Part shown: positions 32,405 to 45,199 of the stretch, one piece after another
Numbering within the stretch: position 1 is the first letter of the stretch
How the letters are laid out: every line of letters begins with the position of its first letter
NCBI RefSeq assembly: GCF_019393635.1
Contig: NC_057861.1
Location: 359,582,953-359,646,952 of the forward strand
Direction of reading: 5' to 3'
DNA length: 64,000 nt
Source of the DNA: Dromiciops gliroides
Lineage: Eukaryota; Chordata; Mammalia; Microbiotheria; Microbiotheriidae
Made by a program: the position numbers and the translations under genes
Notes under the pieces: generated by a model
Told to the model about the DNA's origin: nothing
Seen by the model: only the letters and a program-made list of their open reading frames with translations
Databases searched by the model: none

Positions 32405-33935
32405 AGGGGCCAATAATTTTTTGAAATATGATGTCTGGCTCTTTTTTTGATTGTGAATTTTAGGGAGTTCAATAATTTTAAAATTATCTCTCTTTGACTT
32501 TCCAGTATAGTGATTTTTTTTTTCTCCAATGAGCTATTTCACATTGTCTTCTACTTTTTTCATTATTTTGATTTTGGTTTTTTGCTTCTTGATGTCATAT
32601 GGAGTCATTATCTTCTATTTGACCAATTTTAAGTGATTTGTCCACAGTCACACAGCTAGTGTCAAGTGTCTGAGGCCAGATTTGAACTCAGGTCCTCCTG
32701 AATCCAGAGACAGTGCTTTATCCACTGTGCCACATAGCTGTGCCCCCACCCTCCCAAGATAATTTTTAAGAGATTATTTTCTTAAGTGAACTTTTGTACC
32801 TCCTTTTCCATTTGGCCAATTTTACTTTTTATGGAGTTTTTTGAGTGAATTTTTGTACAACTTTTTCCATTTGACCAATTATGCTTTTTAGTTAGTTCTT
32901 CTCTTCAGGGGATTTTTGTGATCCTTTTACCATTTGGCCTATTCCATTTTTAAGGTGATACTTTCTTCAGTATTTTTTGTGCCTCCCTTACCAAGATATT
33001 GACTGTTTTTTCATGATTTTCATGTATCACTATTTTCCCCTTCCCCCCAATTTTTTATCTACCTCTCTTATTTGATTTTTAAAACATTTTTTTGAGTTCT
33101 TCAAGTAATTCTTTTAGAGCACAAGACTAATTTACATATCTTTTTTGAAGCTTTTCATGTAGCTATTTTGACATTGCTATCTTCTGAATTTGTATTTTGC
33201 TCTTCGGTCACCATAACAACTTTCTATGGTCAGATTTTTTATTGTTGTTTACTCATCTTCCAACCCATTTAATGACTTTTAACTTTGTGTTAAAGTCAGT
33301 CTCTATTTCTGGGGTTTAGGGGACACTGTCCAAAGTCTTAAGTTTTCAAGGCTGCTGTTTTCAGAGCTTATTCTGTGGTGCTCTGTACATTTTCAGTTTT
33401 TCTAAGGTAGTATAATTTAAAGAAAGTTTTGGTCACTGCCCTCTTTGTCTATTCTCTTGTCAGTGAGTGACAAGCACTCAAATTCCACCCTGGAACTTTG
33501 TCCAAAGTCCCTGCTCCTGCTAGTGCTCCTTCTTGCTATGGGTCTGTGATTCAGAACCACGTATGGGCAATGCAGCAGGGTCCTGCTCCAAGTGCCAGCG
33601 AAAGGTCCCCTAGAATCACTTTTTACTAGCTTTGACCCTGTTTCTGTCTATGGCCTTAGAGCTCTGGAAGCTGCAGCCACAGATTCAGCCACCTTCACTA
33701 ATTCAGCTGCCCCTAAGTGCTGCTGTACTGAATTGTGCTTTACTCTCACTCCAGTGAGGCAAATCTTTCTTGCCAAACTCCCATGTTGTCTTGGACTGGA
33801 AAATTATTTCACTCTGTCCTTTTGTTGGTTCTGCCACTTAAAAATTCATTTTGAGGTGTTATTTTAACATATTTTGGATGAGAATTTGGGAGAGATCAGG
33901 CGAGTTTCTGCCTTTACCCTGCTAGCTTGATTTCA
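32405..33935 (-). mobile_element. LINE-1 5' half (ORF1 and 5'UTR)
   Basis: Antisense ORF1 coiled coil ('ccaatgagctatttcacatt', 'tgtacctccttttccatttg' repeated) followed by the 5'UTR: 'cttctgaatttgtattttgc', 'gtttaggggacactgtccaa', 'gtcttggactggaaaattat' and 'ctttaccctgctagcttga'. The 3' half is absent, unusual for a LINE-1, which normally loses its 5' end, so a later deletion or rearrangement is likely. Contains a head-proximal SINE at 32,628. Confidence 0.82.
32628..32746 (-). repeat. tRNA-CORE SINE, truncated
   Basis: Reverse complement lacking the usual 3' tail and part of the CORE ('cacagctagtgtcaagtgtc'). Ends 'gccacatagctgtgccccc'. Confidence 0.85.
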
Positions 33936-34540
33936 CCCTTCAAATATTGTCTAAAAAAATGACATTGGGACTTTAAGTAAAAAGCCTTCTGCCATAACAT
34001 AGAATTCACATGTTGACTTTAAATGTATTTACCTAGCTGGTTATGTTACCAAAGTTAATGAAAATTATGGTGAATTATTAGTCTGTCTATGACATTTGGA
34101 TAAAACATGTTTGGATGATTTAGAGTGAAGAAATTATGCTTATTTCCTTACATAATTCAAAAATTATTTAGGATGATGATTGCATTTTTCTCAATGCTTA
34201 TGTGAACTTTCTTCTATGTAGTTTCTAGCATGTTTTACTTATCAGCCTCTGTTAAAGTAATAACAATGAACAATGTAAGCACTATCTCTATTGTTTCATA
34301 GAAAATGTAAGCTTCTCCTTAGGCCCCTCAAGAGAGCTGACAATCTCATAAAATCCTTGTGCTTAGCCTGAGAAGTGATTTAGCACTTAGGAACCTCTAA
34401 ACAAATTCCATTAGTTACAGATACAATTCTGGATTTAATTAGAATGCAATTGTGTAAAGTTGTATCTGATAACATATAATTGGTATTCTTATTACATCCT
34501 TATATAGGAATGGAGAGTTTATCCTGTTACAGTATTGGAG
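33936..34540. other. Unassigned DNA
   Basis: No gene or nameable repeat seen. Confidence 0.45.
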
Positions 34541-34760
34541 AATCATAGACTCAGGGCTAAAGGAGACCTTAGGAATCATCAGTTCCAACCCATACCCTTT
34601 AGAGCATCCATGACAAGTGGTATTTCAACCCTTGAGTATGAAATCGCAGGATTCTAGATTGAGAGCTGGAAGGGAAGTTGGCAGTCATTTAATCCAATCT
34701 CCTTATTTTTGTAGATGAGGAAACAGGCTACATAGATACTACATGGTACAGATAGGTCAA
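34541..34760 (-). repeat. CORE-SINE relic (MIR-like)
   Basis: Two overlapping tail-type blocks, 'gaatcatagactcagggcta' and 'gattctagattgagagctgg', then 'gtagatgaggaaacagg'. Probably two partial copies of the CORE-SINE type seen at 1.8 kb. Confidence 0.55.
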
Positions 34761-34774
34761 TTTAAATAATTTAA

Positions 34775-35060
34775 ATTAGTTCCATTTGTTCTAATCACTA
34801 TGCTGACATTTCAGGCACAAATACAAGTAAATAATACAACCCTTACCTTTAGGAAGTTTACATTCTAATGGAAGAAGACAGTACATGGTGTCAAGAAATA
34901 GGAGTGATATAGAGACCTAGTTCCACGAAAGGGGAGGAAAAAGTTCATTTATCAGATCTTAGGGTGATGAAGACAGAGTTGGAGTTGTTCCGGTGGAAGA
35001 GAGTTGAGGATGACTAGAGTGGTGGTGGCATGGTCTGGAAATCACCAGGAAGTCCACAGA
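34775..35060 (-). repeat. L2 LINE fragment
   Basis: 'tctaatcactatgctgacat', 'ggaagtttacattctaatgg', 'ttagggtgatgaagacagag' and 'gaggatgactagagtggtg' follow L2 antisense order over nearly 300 bp. Confidence 0.55.
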
Positions 35061-35089
35061 CAAATAAACACCAGATGCATAATAAACAA

Positions 35090-35215
35090 CCAGACATTAT
35101 GGTAGAATGGATAGAAAGGTTGGCCTTAGAGGCAGGAAGACTTTAGTTTAAATCATGCCTCAAATTACCTCCTAGTTTTGTTACCCTGGGATCCAATTTC
35201 TGCATCTGTAAAATT
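35090..35215 (+). repeat. CORE-SINE relic
   Basis: 'ggtagaatggatagaaaggt', 'ggccttagaggcaggaagac', 'ttgttaccctgggatccaa', 'tgcatctgtaaaat'. Confidence 0.6.
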
Positions 35216-35296
35216 ATTCCAAATTGCTTTCCAATCTTGATAAACCAGTTTACAGCTCCAGCAATAGTGCTTCGGTGTCCCTATTTAGACATCCCC

Positions 35297-35302
<6 letters not shown>

Positions 35303-35336
<34 letters not shown>

Positions 35337-35469
35337 TAGGCAATGGGGGTCAAGTGACTTGCCCAGGGTCACACATCTAGTAAGTGTCAAGTGTTTGAGG
35401 TCGGATTTGAACTCAGGTACTCCTGAATCCAGGGCCAGTGCTTTAACCACTGCGCCATCTAGCTGCCCC
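35303..35469 (-). repeat. tRNA-CORE SINE with (TA)n tail
   Basis: Subfamily C body. Its tail position is occupied by about sixteen ta units. TSD catcccctctaat at 35,290-35,302 and 35,470-35,482. Confidence 0.94.
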
Positions 35470-35644
35470 CATCCCCTCTAATATTAACTATTCCCATTTA
35501 CTTTGCTAGGCATGAGGTGAAAACACGGGATTGTTTTGATCTGTGTTTTATTATTAGAATTTTCAAACATTGCTTAATCTGTTCTTTTTTAATAGTTTGC
35601 CGTTCTTCTTTAGAGAATTGTTTACTTTATATCAGATTGTTTGC

Positions 35645-35765
35645 CCTCTTGGGGAGAGGGGAGAGAAGGGAAGGAGGGAGGGAGAAAAATTTGGAATTTA
35701 AAATCTTACAAAAACGAATGTTGAAAACTACCTTTACATGTAACTGGAAAAAATACTATTAAGAT
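35645..35765 (+). mobile_element. LINE-1 3' end, sense, nested
   Basis: 'gaaggagggagggagaaaaa', 'ggaatttaaaatcttac', 'gaatgttgaaaactaccttt', 'acatgtaactggaaaaaata' is the sense version of the 3'UTR found in antisense at 46.0 kb. It interrupts the older antisense LINE-1. Possible TSD gagaattgttt/gagaactgttt, one mismatch. Confidence 0.8.
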
Positions 35766-35773
35766 TGAGAACT

Positions 35774-35925
35774 GGGGGCAGCTAGATGGCGCAGTGGATA
35801 AGGCACCGTCCCTGGATTCAGGAGTACCTGAGTTCAAATCTGGCCTCTGACACTTAACACTTATTAGCTGTGTGACCCTGGGCAAGTCACTTAACCCCAA
35901 CTGCCTCACCAAAAAAAAAAAAAAA
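35774..35925 (+). repeat. tRNA-CORE SINE, subfamily B
   Basis: Complete, A-tailed. Perfect TSD attgagaact at 35,764-35,773 and 35,926-35,935. Confidence 0.95.
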
Positions 35926-36205
35926 ATTGAGAACTGTTTGTTTATATCCCTTGACCTTTTACATACTGGGAAATGGAATTTGTCTTATATAATTGGGTTA
36001 TTTGTTTATATATCTCAGATATGAAACCTTTTTCAGAGAAATATGATATAATTTTTCTTCAGGAAACTACTTTATTTCTTAGATGTATTAATTTTGTTTG
36101 CAGCAGCTTTTTAATTTGACGTAATCAAAATTATCTATTTCATCTTTTCTTATTGTCTATCTCTTGTTTGGTTAAGAAAAATTCTTCCATTTCAGTGGAA
36201 AATCT

Positions 36206-36380
36206 AATTGGCAGCTAGGTAGAACAGCTAGGATAGTATTTTGGGCCCAGAGTCAGGAAGTTCTGAGTTCAAATTCTGACTCAAGCACTTACTGTTTAAC
36301 CCTGAGTAAGTCATTTAACCCCAGCCTGTTTCCCTAAATGTAAAATGGAGAAATAACAACATCTACCTATGCGTAGCTAT
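36206..36380 (+). repeat. Long-form CORE-SINE
   Basis: 'ggcagctaggtagaacagct', 'cccagagtcaggaagttctg', 'gagtaagtcatttaacccca', 'aatgtaaaatggagaaat'. Confidence 0.72.
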
Positions 36381-36519
36381 TTGTTTACATATACCTACAT
36401 ACACACATACACATGGATAGCTAGATATAAAGATATATTTGGGGAGACAAGATATGGGCTATGATTTCATTCATGTGTGGAATCCTTCATGTAAAAATTC
36501 AACCTACTCATGGACTAAT

Positions 36520-36655
36520 CAATAACTTTCAGTCTTAGGGAGTGGTCTGGGTCAAGAAGAGTTAAATTGACTTGCTTGTGATCAAATAGCTTTATTGAAT
36601 CAGAGGCAGGACTTTAAGCCATGTCTTTCTAACTCTGAGACCAGCTCTCTGTTTG
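36520..36655 (-). repeat. CORE-SINE relic
   Basis: 'agagttaaattgacttgctt', 'gatcaaatagctttattgaa' and 'ctaactctgagaccagctct' in antisense order; strongly diverged. Confidence 0.5.
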
Positions 36656-36721
36656 CTATGCAAGACTATTTCTCAGTATGTTAGATTTCATGTTTATGAC
36701 AGAAGTGCATTAAGTGGTTTT

Positions 36722-37000
36722 ATGTAATAATAGCTAGCATTTACATAGTAAATTGAAGTTTGCAAAACCCTGGAAATGTTATCTCACTGTTGCAATCTCA
36801 AATCAGCCCTGGCAGGTTGGTGCTATTATTTGTCATTATTTCTATTTGACAGTTGAGGAAACTTAGGCACTGAGACACTGAGAGACCAAACGATTTGCCC
36901 AGGTTCACACAGCTCTTAAGTGTTTGAGGCAAGAATTGAATGCAAGTTTTCCTGACTCCAAGAATGGTGCTCTTAATTACTGTAACACCCACTTCCCTAT
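36722..37000 (-). repeat. Long-form CORE-SINE
   Basis: 'aataatagctagcatttaca', 'gacagttgaggaaacttagg', 'cccaggttcacacagctctt' and 'ctgtaacacccacttccc'. Near full length, antisense. Confidence 0.78.
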
Positions 37001-37616
37001 ATATTCATATACTTAATAGTGGGAGGAATGCTCTGTAACAATATTTTTGTTATTATATTCTTATTTATGGTTGCCTATAGCAATATAAGAATGAAATAGG
37101 CTTATAACTGGGAATTGGGAAACATGATTTCAATTTTCATTTCTGGCCTAATTTTCCCCATTTTTCTCTTGATTTATGCCTAATTTCTCCTACCTTTAAA
37201 AAAATATTATTCAGTGTTCAGTTCCTCTATTCACAGCAGGAAGTAATCATATTTACCATTTAATTATTTCACAGAGTTATTAAGAATGTTGCTAAGTGCT
37301 TTGAGATCAATGGATGCAAGATGTTGCATGTATGCAAATCCCTGTGGCAATTCTGCTAAGAAAATTTATTCCAAATTGCAAGATGATAAAGCTCAACATG
37401 AATATTTGGGCTTAGCTTTTAATATAATGTCTTCATTGTACTTCATATGTTATCCTCTCTGGGCTTCTTACAATAGTCTAATGTTTACTGGTGCCTAATG
37501 AGGCATCACAAAAAGTTTCCTATTTCCAGCAAGGCTCAGGCCAGATCTGTAACAATGAACAGATCATTTACTTCTGACACCTGAATCAATTTTCAGTTAA
37601 ATATCTTTTTAAAATG
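37001..37616. other. Unassigned DNA upstream of GAPDH pseudogene
   Basis: No gene seen. The 70-codon frame at 37,286-37,498 matches nothing I know. Confidence 0.45.
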
Positions 37617-37625
37617 GGAACTAGG

Positions 37626-38896
<1,271 letters not shown>

Positions 38897-39009
38897 GGAA
38901 CCTAGGATCAAAGATATAGGAAACTAGGCTTCCATTTAGTGATAGCCCTGGGTAAAATTGCAATAGATAGAGAGTTTGTTTTGGAGATTTTCTCCTCACT
39001 CCACTGTCT

Positions 39010-39185
39010 CATCTTATTTCACAAAATATTAGAGCTGGGAAAGAGCTTAGAGATCACTACCCAATTTCAAGTGAAATAGCCAAAGTAATTCAATGGCAAA
39101 GTTGGAACTAGAACCCAGGCATCCTGAGTCCCTTTCCAGTGTTTTCCCACTCTACCTTGTGTCCTTTTCTTCTTCTAGCTTCTAT
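39010..39185 (-). repeat. CORE-SINE relic
   Basis: 'atattagagctgggaaagag', 'caatggcaaagttggaac' and 'agaacccaggcatcctgag', antisense and diverged. Confidence 0.55.
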
Positions 39186-39189
39186 TTTT

Positions 39190-40345
39190 TCTGCCTCTTT
39201 CTCCCACATCAAAATGTGTTCTTTTTTTAAAAAAAGTTTATCTCATTGAAATGTAATTTTAAATCATATTTTTCTCTCTCAGGGTTATTTTCAGTTTTCA
39301 CCAATACTCTCATTGTAGAATGCAAGTATGCTGTTCTGTTCAAAATGTTTTAGGCTAGAGAAAAGTATTGGGGCTGCAAGTGGGGTGAGGAAAGGGTGGC
39401 CTTTAAGTAAATCATTTGGTGTATGTTTTTAAGAGTCAGATTGCTTATTATGTTGAAGAAGAAGGCTGGCTGACTGCCCAGGACAAGTATGAGAACAGTG
39501 TGATAAAACTGTGAATGACAAAACTTTTAAAAACTTTTAAAAATGATCATTTGCAGAATGAGAAAATTAGCCATCTTAGCACTGACTACAGTTTGCGGTC
39601 TTTCTCTGATCTTTGCTTTTCTTTGAATTTCAGTCCTCTTCAGACATATTACAGCACCTGAATTTTCTTTCATTGCTTCTATCATAAAATAAAAAGTTAC
39701 ATTTTCCTTTTGTAATCACTGTTGTGTATCAAAACTATTTGTAGCCTACAATATTTAAATGAAAGACGCTAAAGGAAAGAAGAAATAACTAAATCTAGGC
39801 CATTTGTTTCCTAGACTAAATCTGTGGCTATTTATGTTCTAAGTGAAAGGAAAAAACCAAACCCATAGCAAATTATTAAATTAAATTAGTGACTTGAATG
39901 ACTAATTAAGATAGAAATTCAAGATGTATTCCCACCACTAGTTTAACTCTGCCTCCTTGTGTGTGCGTGGTGCCCTGAATCAGGGCCAGCTTGCCTTGCA
40001 GTTAGAAAATTATGCATTGGGGTGTACTTTACTAAGGAACAGCTATATTTCTGTAATGCTGCCTGTAAAGAGACTATCTGTTCATTGACTATTGTTCTCA
40101 GATTGACTCACATATGAAATTGGACATAAATTTCTCTGGAAAAATCTTAATCCCAAAGTGTAATAAGATTACATATAAGAATAACGTCTAATCTTACCTG
40201 AATCAAAGGTAGATAACTTGGGAAAATTCAAATTTCCAAAGCAAAGCAATTATGTGAATTAGCAGAAATTGGCCATAACATTTAGACTTTTTAAATGAAT
40301 ACATGACTTAAAGATAGCTGAGTTTATTTTTATATGTTTGTCATA
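39190..40345. other. Unassigned DNA
   Basis: No gene, RNA or clear repeat recognised. Confidence 0.45.
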
Positions 40346-40348
40346 TAG

Positions 40349-40538
40349 CAGAGGTGTCAAACACATGGCTCACATGACCAGAAATACTCCCAAGTACAGC
40401 CTGAACCAGATTAAAATGTAATTGGGAAATTGTTATTGAAATAAAATAAAAATGATAGAACATAGATAATATTATTTTATGGTTTTCTAAGTCAATAAGC
40501 AGCAGCAAGGATCCTTATGTATTGGTTTCACACCACTG
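40349..40538 (+). mobile_element. hAT-like MITE, copy 1
   Basis: About 190 bp with terminal inverted repeats cagaggtgtcaaac (left) and gtttcacaccactg (right). It is homologous to the interrupted element at 52,356-53,263 in the opposite orientation, sharing 'gaaccagattaaaatgtaat' with that copy's reverse complement. No coding capacity. The 8-bp flanks are not clearly duplicated, suggesting age. hAT assignment by TIR type is tentative. Confidence 0.72.
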
Positions 40539-40599
40539 GTTTAAAGAGTCTCAGAAAAAATGAAAGGGAAACTGAATAGTACACACTAGACACTGAGAA

Positions 40600-40850
40600 G
40601 TCTTTACTGAGGTGTAGTGGAAAGCACACTGCATTTGAAAATAGACTCTCTGGATTTAGATGTTAGCACTGTCACTTACCTGCTATGTGACAAACAAGTT
40701 GCTTCAACTTTCTGGTCCTTAGTTTCCTAATCTGTAAAGTGGCAATGACAATACCTGCACCACATATCTTATAGAGTAGTTCTGCAGATCTCATGAAAAA
40801 TGGATGTAAGTTCTATATGCCAGCTATTATTATTACTATTATTCTCCAAA
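40600..40850 (+). repeat. MIR-type CORE-SINE
   Basis: 'gtgtagtggaaagcacactg', 'cacttacctgctatgtgac', 'cttagtttcctaatctgtaa', 'ggcaatgacaatacctgcac' and 'agctattattattactatt' follow MIR order from head to tail. Confidence 0.8.
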
Positions 40851-43423
40851 TATTCTGCAACAGGAAATATGTGGTTTGCCTTATTTTCCTAATATTTTGT
40901 GGAACTTGTGAAATGGATCAATGGTCTTGGTGTACCTGAGACAAATGATGAATAAACTGATAGATTAGAGAGTCTTTAAAGTAGAGATTGACCATACTTT
41001 AAGATAAAATGTTCCACTAATCTTCCAACATGGTCCTTAGGCTAACTCACTGCTGTCTAATCATTTATAGCAAATATGATCTCTAAGGTGATTGGCTAAG
41101 GCCTTTGCACAGAGAAAATCAATAGTCTTAATACGCTTTCTACTTTAAGAAAAACTAACCTAGGAAGACCATCTTTTCAAAGAAACTCAATTGAGAAATG
41201 ATTTGCTGCTGATTTAATGAAGAAATAATATATATTTTTTTGTTTAGCTTAGTAAACTCCTTTATATTGATGCAAAGCTAAACTTATATACAGTGTTTGG
41301 GGAGTAAATCTATAGTTTAAAGAAAGGTACATATGGCTAGATTATTTGTAAATATGTTCTTAACATCCCTATGAAAAATGATTAGGTAAAATACCTTTCT
41401 ACTGACATCTAGGACCATTTTTCCTTTCCATTACTGTTTTCCTCTCCTGCTTCCTATACTTGATTGGGATCAGTTGAGCCAGACAGCCATGAATTATCAA
41501 AACCTGGCATTCAGGACTTCTCATTTCCTTCCCTCTATTAATCATTACACAGCATTCTGGGGGGGAAAACCTCCCCCCCCAATCTATTAGGGCTGCATGT
41601 AAATCTTTCATTCACCCACAGTCTTCCCAACACTACTTTGTAATGAAATTGTTACAAACTTTGCTAAGAAATCTTAATGATAGCCCATCTCACTTAGTCT
41701 CAAACTGCACCACCATTCCTCCCCAAAGATAAATAAGTTCCCAGATAACATTCAGAAACTAGCCCTGCTTAAATTAAAAGAACCTTTAAGATCCATCAAA
41801 ACCATTAGGAGCGTGACATATGATAAGCAATATAAACAAATCTCTATTAAAATAAAAACTATTTCCTTTCTTTGCTTGTCTTACTAATTAAAAACAATTC
41901 TCTAATTCTGAGTATTCCCACAAATTTACTAGAAAGTAATTTATCAAATATCATGAATTCTCTCCGAAGTGAATTACTCAGTTAATTACAACTTACCATT
42001 TTAAACACAGTCTTATTTTAACCATTTTGATGGCAAACTGACATTTGTCTTGTATCCCTAACTAGACTGTAAATTTGCTTTCATGCATTTGAAAGTCCAG
42101 TCAAATTGATTCTCACTATTCTTCACTCATGACCCTCGACTTCCTATCTGTATGCCCTTTCACAGGTATTTCTGATGTCTGGAACACATTCCTTCCTTAT
42201 CTCCAGATCTTCTGTGAGGTAGGTTCAAGATCTCTAGATTCAGAATCAGAATACCTGTGTTTGATTTCTGGAACTATATAAATAATTTAATCTGATGCTT
42301 TGGTTTCCTCATCTGTAAAATAAGGGAATTTGAGTATATAACTTTATAACGTTTGAATTAGAAGGGACCAAAGAGAATAAAATTCAAGTAGAATTTTTAT
42401 TTTTATTTTTTTTAACTTTGGTGATATAATTTTTATTATATTGACATACTCTAGTCATGAGAACTGAATATTCTCCCAACTATTTCAGTTTTTTTATTTC
42501 TTTTTTTGTGACATATAATGTATATTTTATGTTATTACATTTAGATATACCTAGATATATTCTAATACATTTAACTTAGTATTTAAAATCCTTCCTCTTC
42601 CTTTTTTTATAAATAGGCAGTTTTCTTTTTTAAATAAAAATAACTGTTTTATAAATAACATATCTAATAATTTATATAACATATATAACAATTTATACAT
42701 ATATATATATGACAAATTTATAGGATTATAACACTGGAGTAATGATGAAGCATGGTATATACTCTGTGTTCTCTTTTAGATTGAAATTCTTAGATCCTAA
42801 AAAAAAAATAAGTCACTTTACTACCATAAGACCACTGAAGGGAAGATAAGGAAAACATTTTAATTTGAGGCCTTATCTGTCTGTTTGTAAATAGGCTCAC
42901 AATTTACTAGTCATCTCTAACAATAGACTGTAAAAACCTCAAGATCTCCATTGATTGATAACTTAAAAAAAGTTCTAGACAAAATCCTCCACCTATAACC
43001 ACAGAGCATACATTTTGTTTCACTGAGAGTTATAAATACTTAAAAGTGACACTTGCAACAAAAGGCTCAATGCCCCTTGTGGCACCTTTAAAAGGTATAT
43101 CTTTAATAAACATTCATCATTGTGAGATGTTTCATAGAGCAGACAGACCTTCGCTAGAATTCTTTTCCACTTACTGGACCTGATTGTTAAAGATAGTAAG
43201 TGGTTACAAAAATAATTCTGTTTTCAAGAGATATCTGTATGAAAATACATTTCTAAAAAGAAAAAAAAATCTAAAATGTCCCAGGGCATAAGAAAATATT
43301 TTAGATCTACACCCACGTAGGCATGCTTGTATTCCTACCCTCATGTACGATCCTTCCTTTTAGTCACTAAAACACATTTCCATTCTTTGTCATATTACTG
43401 GCAAATTACAATTAAGACCACTT
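40851..43423. other. Mostly unassigned AT-rich DNA
   Basis: No gene. A MIR-like fragment lies at about 42,215-42,350 ('ttggtttcctcatctgtaaa'). An extremely AT-rich block runs from about 42,370 to 42,720. A short G-run/C-run palindrome lies at 41,559-41,580 (see findings). Confidence 0.5.
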
Positions 43424-43436
43424 TGTTAGGGGGCAG

Positions 43437-43578
43437 CTAGGTGGCGCAGTGGATAAAGCACCACCCCTGGTTTCAGGAGGACCTGAGTTCAAATCTGGTC
43501 TCAGACACTTGACACTTACTAGTTGTGTGACCCTGAGCAAGTCATTTAACCCCCATTGCACCCCCCCAACCGCCCCAA
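43437..43578 (+). repeat. tRNA-CORE SINE, subfamily A
   Basis: Complete body with a C-rich rather than A-rich end ('gcacccccccaaccgcccca'). TSD aagaccactttgt (43,424-43,436) and aagactactttgt (43,579-43,591). Confidence 0.94.
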
Positions 43579-43591
43579 AAGACTACTTTGT

Positions 43592-44039
43592 CAAAGAAGT
43601 TTCTGCCAGGTTTTATAGAGGAAAACATTCCAAAATTTTCAGGGTTTCTTCCTAAATTCATTCTAGATTATTCCCTGAGGTAGGACCTCCAATCATTCAC
43701 ACTCACAATGTTAGGTATATGTACCATAATAGTATTTGTACCCTGGATAGCCACAAACATGGTTTATATTTCAATAAATATAGCTCTGTAGTTCCATTGA
43801 GCAAAGAGAAATTTTGCAAATATCTCAGTCTTGGGTTTTTGTTCAGGCTTCTTATTGTTGTTTTTAAATTCTCTGAGAAAGACTTGGTTTTGAACCCCCA
43901 GACTGAGGGGGAATTCAGCTGGCTTCAAGTTCAAATGGAGAAATGAACCAGCCACAATTTTTTTTTTTGGTGGAAATTTCATTCCATCTCAAAGCCACTC
44001 CCATTACTGTCAATGAATGCATAGGCCAACACTGAGATT
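43592..44039. other. Unassigned DNA
   Basis: Open frames on both strands (43,719-43,946 and 43,764-43,982) overlap, and neither resembles a family. No gene called. Confidence 0.45.
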
Positions 44040-44053
44040 CTTGGCTTTATTTT

Positions 44054-44203
44054 GTTTGTTTGTTTCTGCGTGGCAATGAGAGTTAAGTGACTTGCCCAAG
44101 GTCACACAGCTAGTAAATGTCAAGTATCTGAGGCCAGATTTAAACTCAGGTCCTCCTGAATCCAGGGCCAGTGCTTTATCCACTGCGCCACCTAGCTGCC
44201 CTC
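44054..44203 (-). repeat. tRNA-CORE SINE, subfamily A
   Basis: Reverse complement; flanks cttggctttatttt (44,040) and attggctctatttt (after 44,203) form an imperfect TSD. Confidence 0.92.
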
Positions 44204-44344
44204 TATTGGCTCTATTTTGAAATGATACTTTTGGACAGAGTTTTGGGTATCCACTTGAGCTTCAAGGTATTATTGTTATACTCCCTTGCAAAACTCCTTC
44301 ATCTGCACTGATATTTGGTCATCTTTGGTTCTTTAAGGAAGTTT

Positions 44345-44475
44345 TAACAACTATATAATCAAGCAACAAACATTGGTTAAGTGTTTTCTATTTGCTAGGC
44401 TAAGCACTAGATACACAAAGAAAGGCACAAATACTCCTTGCTCTCAAGGAGCTTACATTCTAAATATAGCATTAA
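44345..44475 (-). repeat. L2 LINE 3'-end fragment
   Basis: 'ggttaagtgttttctatttg', 'aagcactagatacacaaag' and 'ctctcaaggagcttacattc' in L2 antisense order. Confidence 0.6.
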
Positions 44476-45195
44476 TGAATCCAATAGGCAGAGGGATTAC
44501 TGAGTGGCAATCAACAGAAATACCTCCTCTCACACATGACTATGTATCCTCATTTCAGAAGCTCTGTTTTGGAGAAAGAAAAATTGTTATAATTCCTTAG
44601 TCACCCAAAATAACAGGAAAGTAATAGGAAATGCTTGCTTCCAGGTTTTTAGCTCCATCTCCCTGATCTTAAAGGTTTTATAAGGATTTAATGCTGGTTC
44701 TATCAGAATTAAAACTCATGACCAGCCCTAAAAATCTTTGCCTCATGTATTCTGATAGTGTGAGGCAAAATTTCATGCCAAATCAATAAGAAAGTCTCAT
44801 TTCATTACTGGTACAGGATATAGGTTTGGGGGGAAGCAAGGGATGGCTGACAACTATTTCATACATTTTCAAAGGATGCTACTAATTTTATAGTTAGAAA
44901 GCTAAGTGATAGGTCATGTGAGGAATTCAGCTTATTTCAATAGTGTGTCTTTGAAGAGACTAATCATCTCTGTCTAGGTAGAGTATGCAGAACCCTTAAG
45001 GGTCGCTCCAAATCTATAGAAATATCCAAGATTTTAAAAGTCTATTAGTAATGTTATCTGTCTTTATAATAAGCAAAATAAACAAAACAATGGAACCCCT
45101 AAGAAGGCACATTAATGACATATTTGTTAGGGAGTATGGAGAAATGAACTGAGATGAATGATTCTGTAGAAATCAGGGAGAGGCTTAACCTGGAA
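44476..45195. other. Unassigned DNA
   Basis: No feature recognised. Confidence 0.45.
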
Positions 45196-45199
45196 CCTG

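Larger units (their letters stand above)
35216..36205 (-). mobile_element. Older LINE-1 ORF2 fragment with three nested insertions
   Basis: Antisense ORF2: 'ttccaaattgctttccaatc' and 'gctccagcaatagtgcttcg' before the first SINE; 'ggcatgaggtgaaaacacgg' after it; then, beyond a plus-strand LINE-1 3' end and a second SINE, 'gagaactgtttgtttatatc', 'agcagctttttaatttgacg' and 'tattgtctatctcttgtttg'. The nested pieces are listed separately. Confidence 0.82.
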
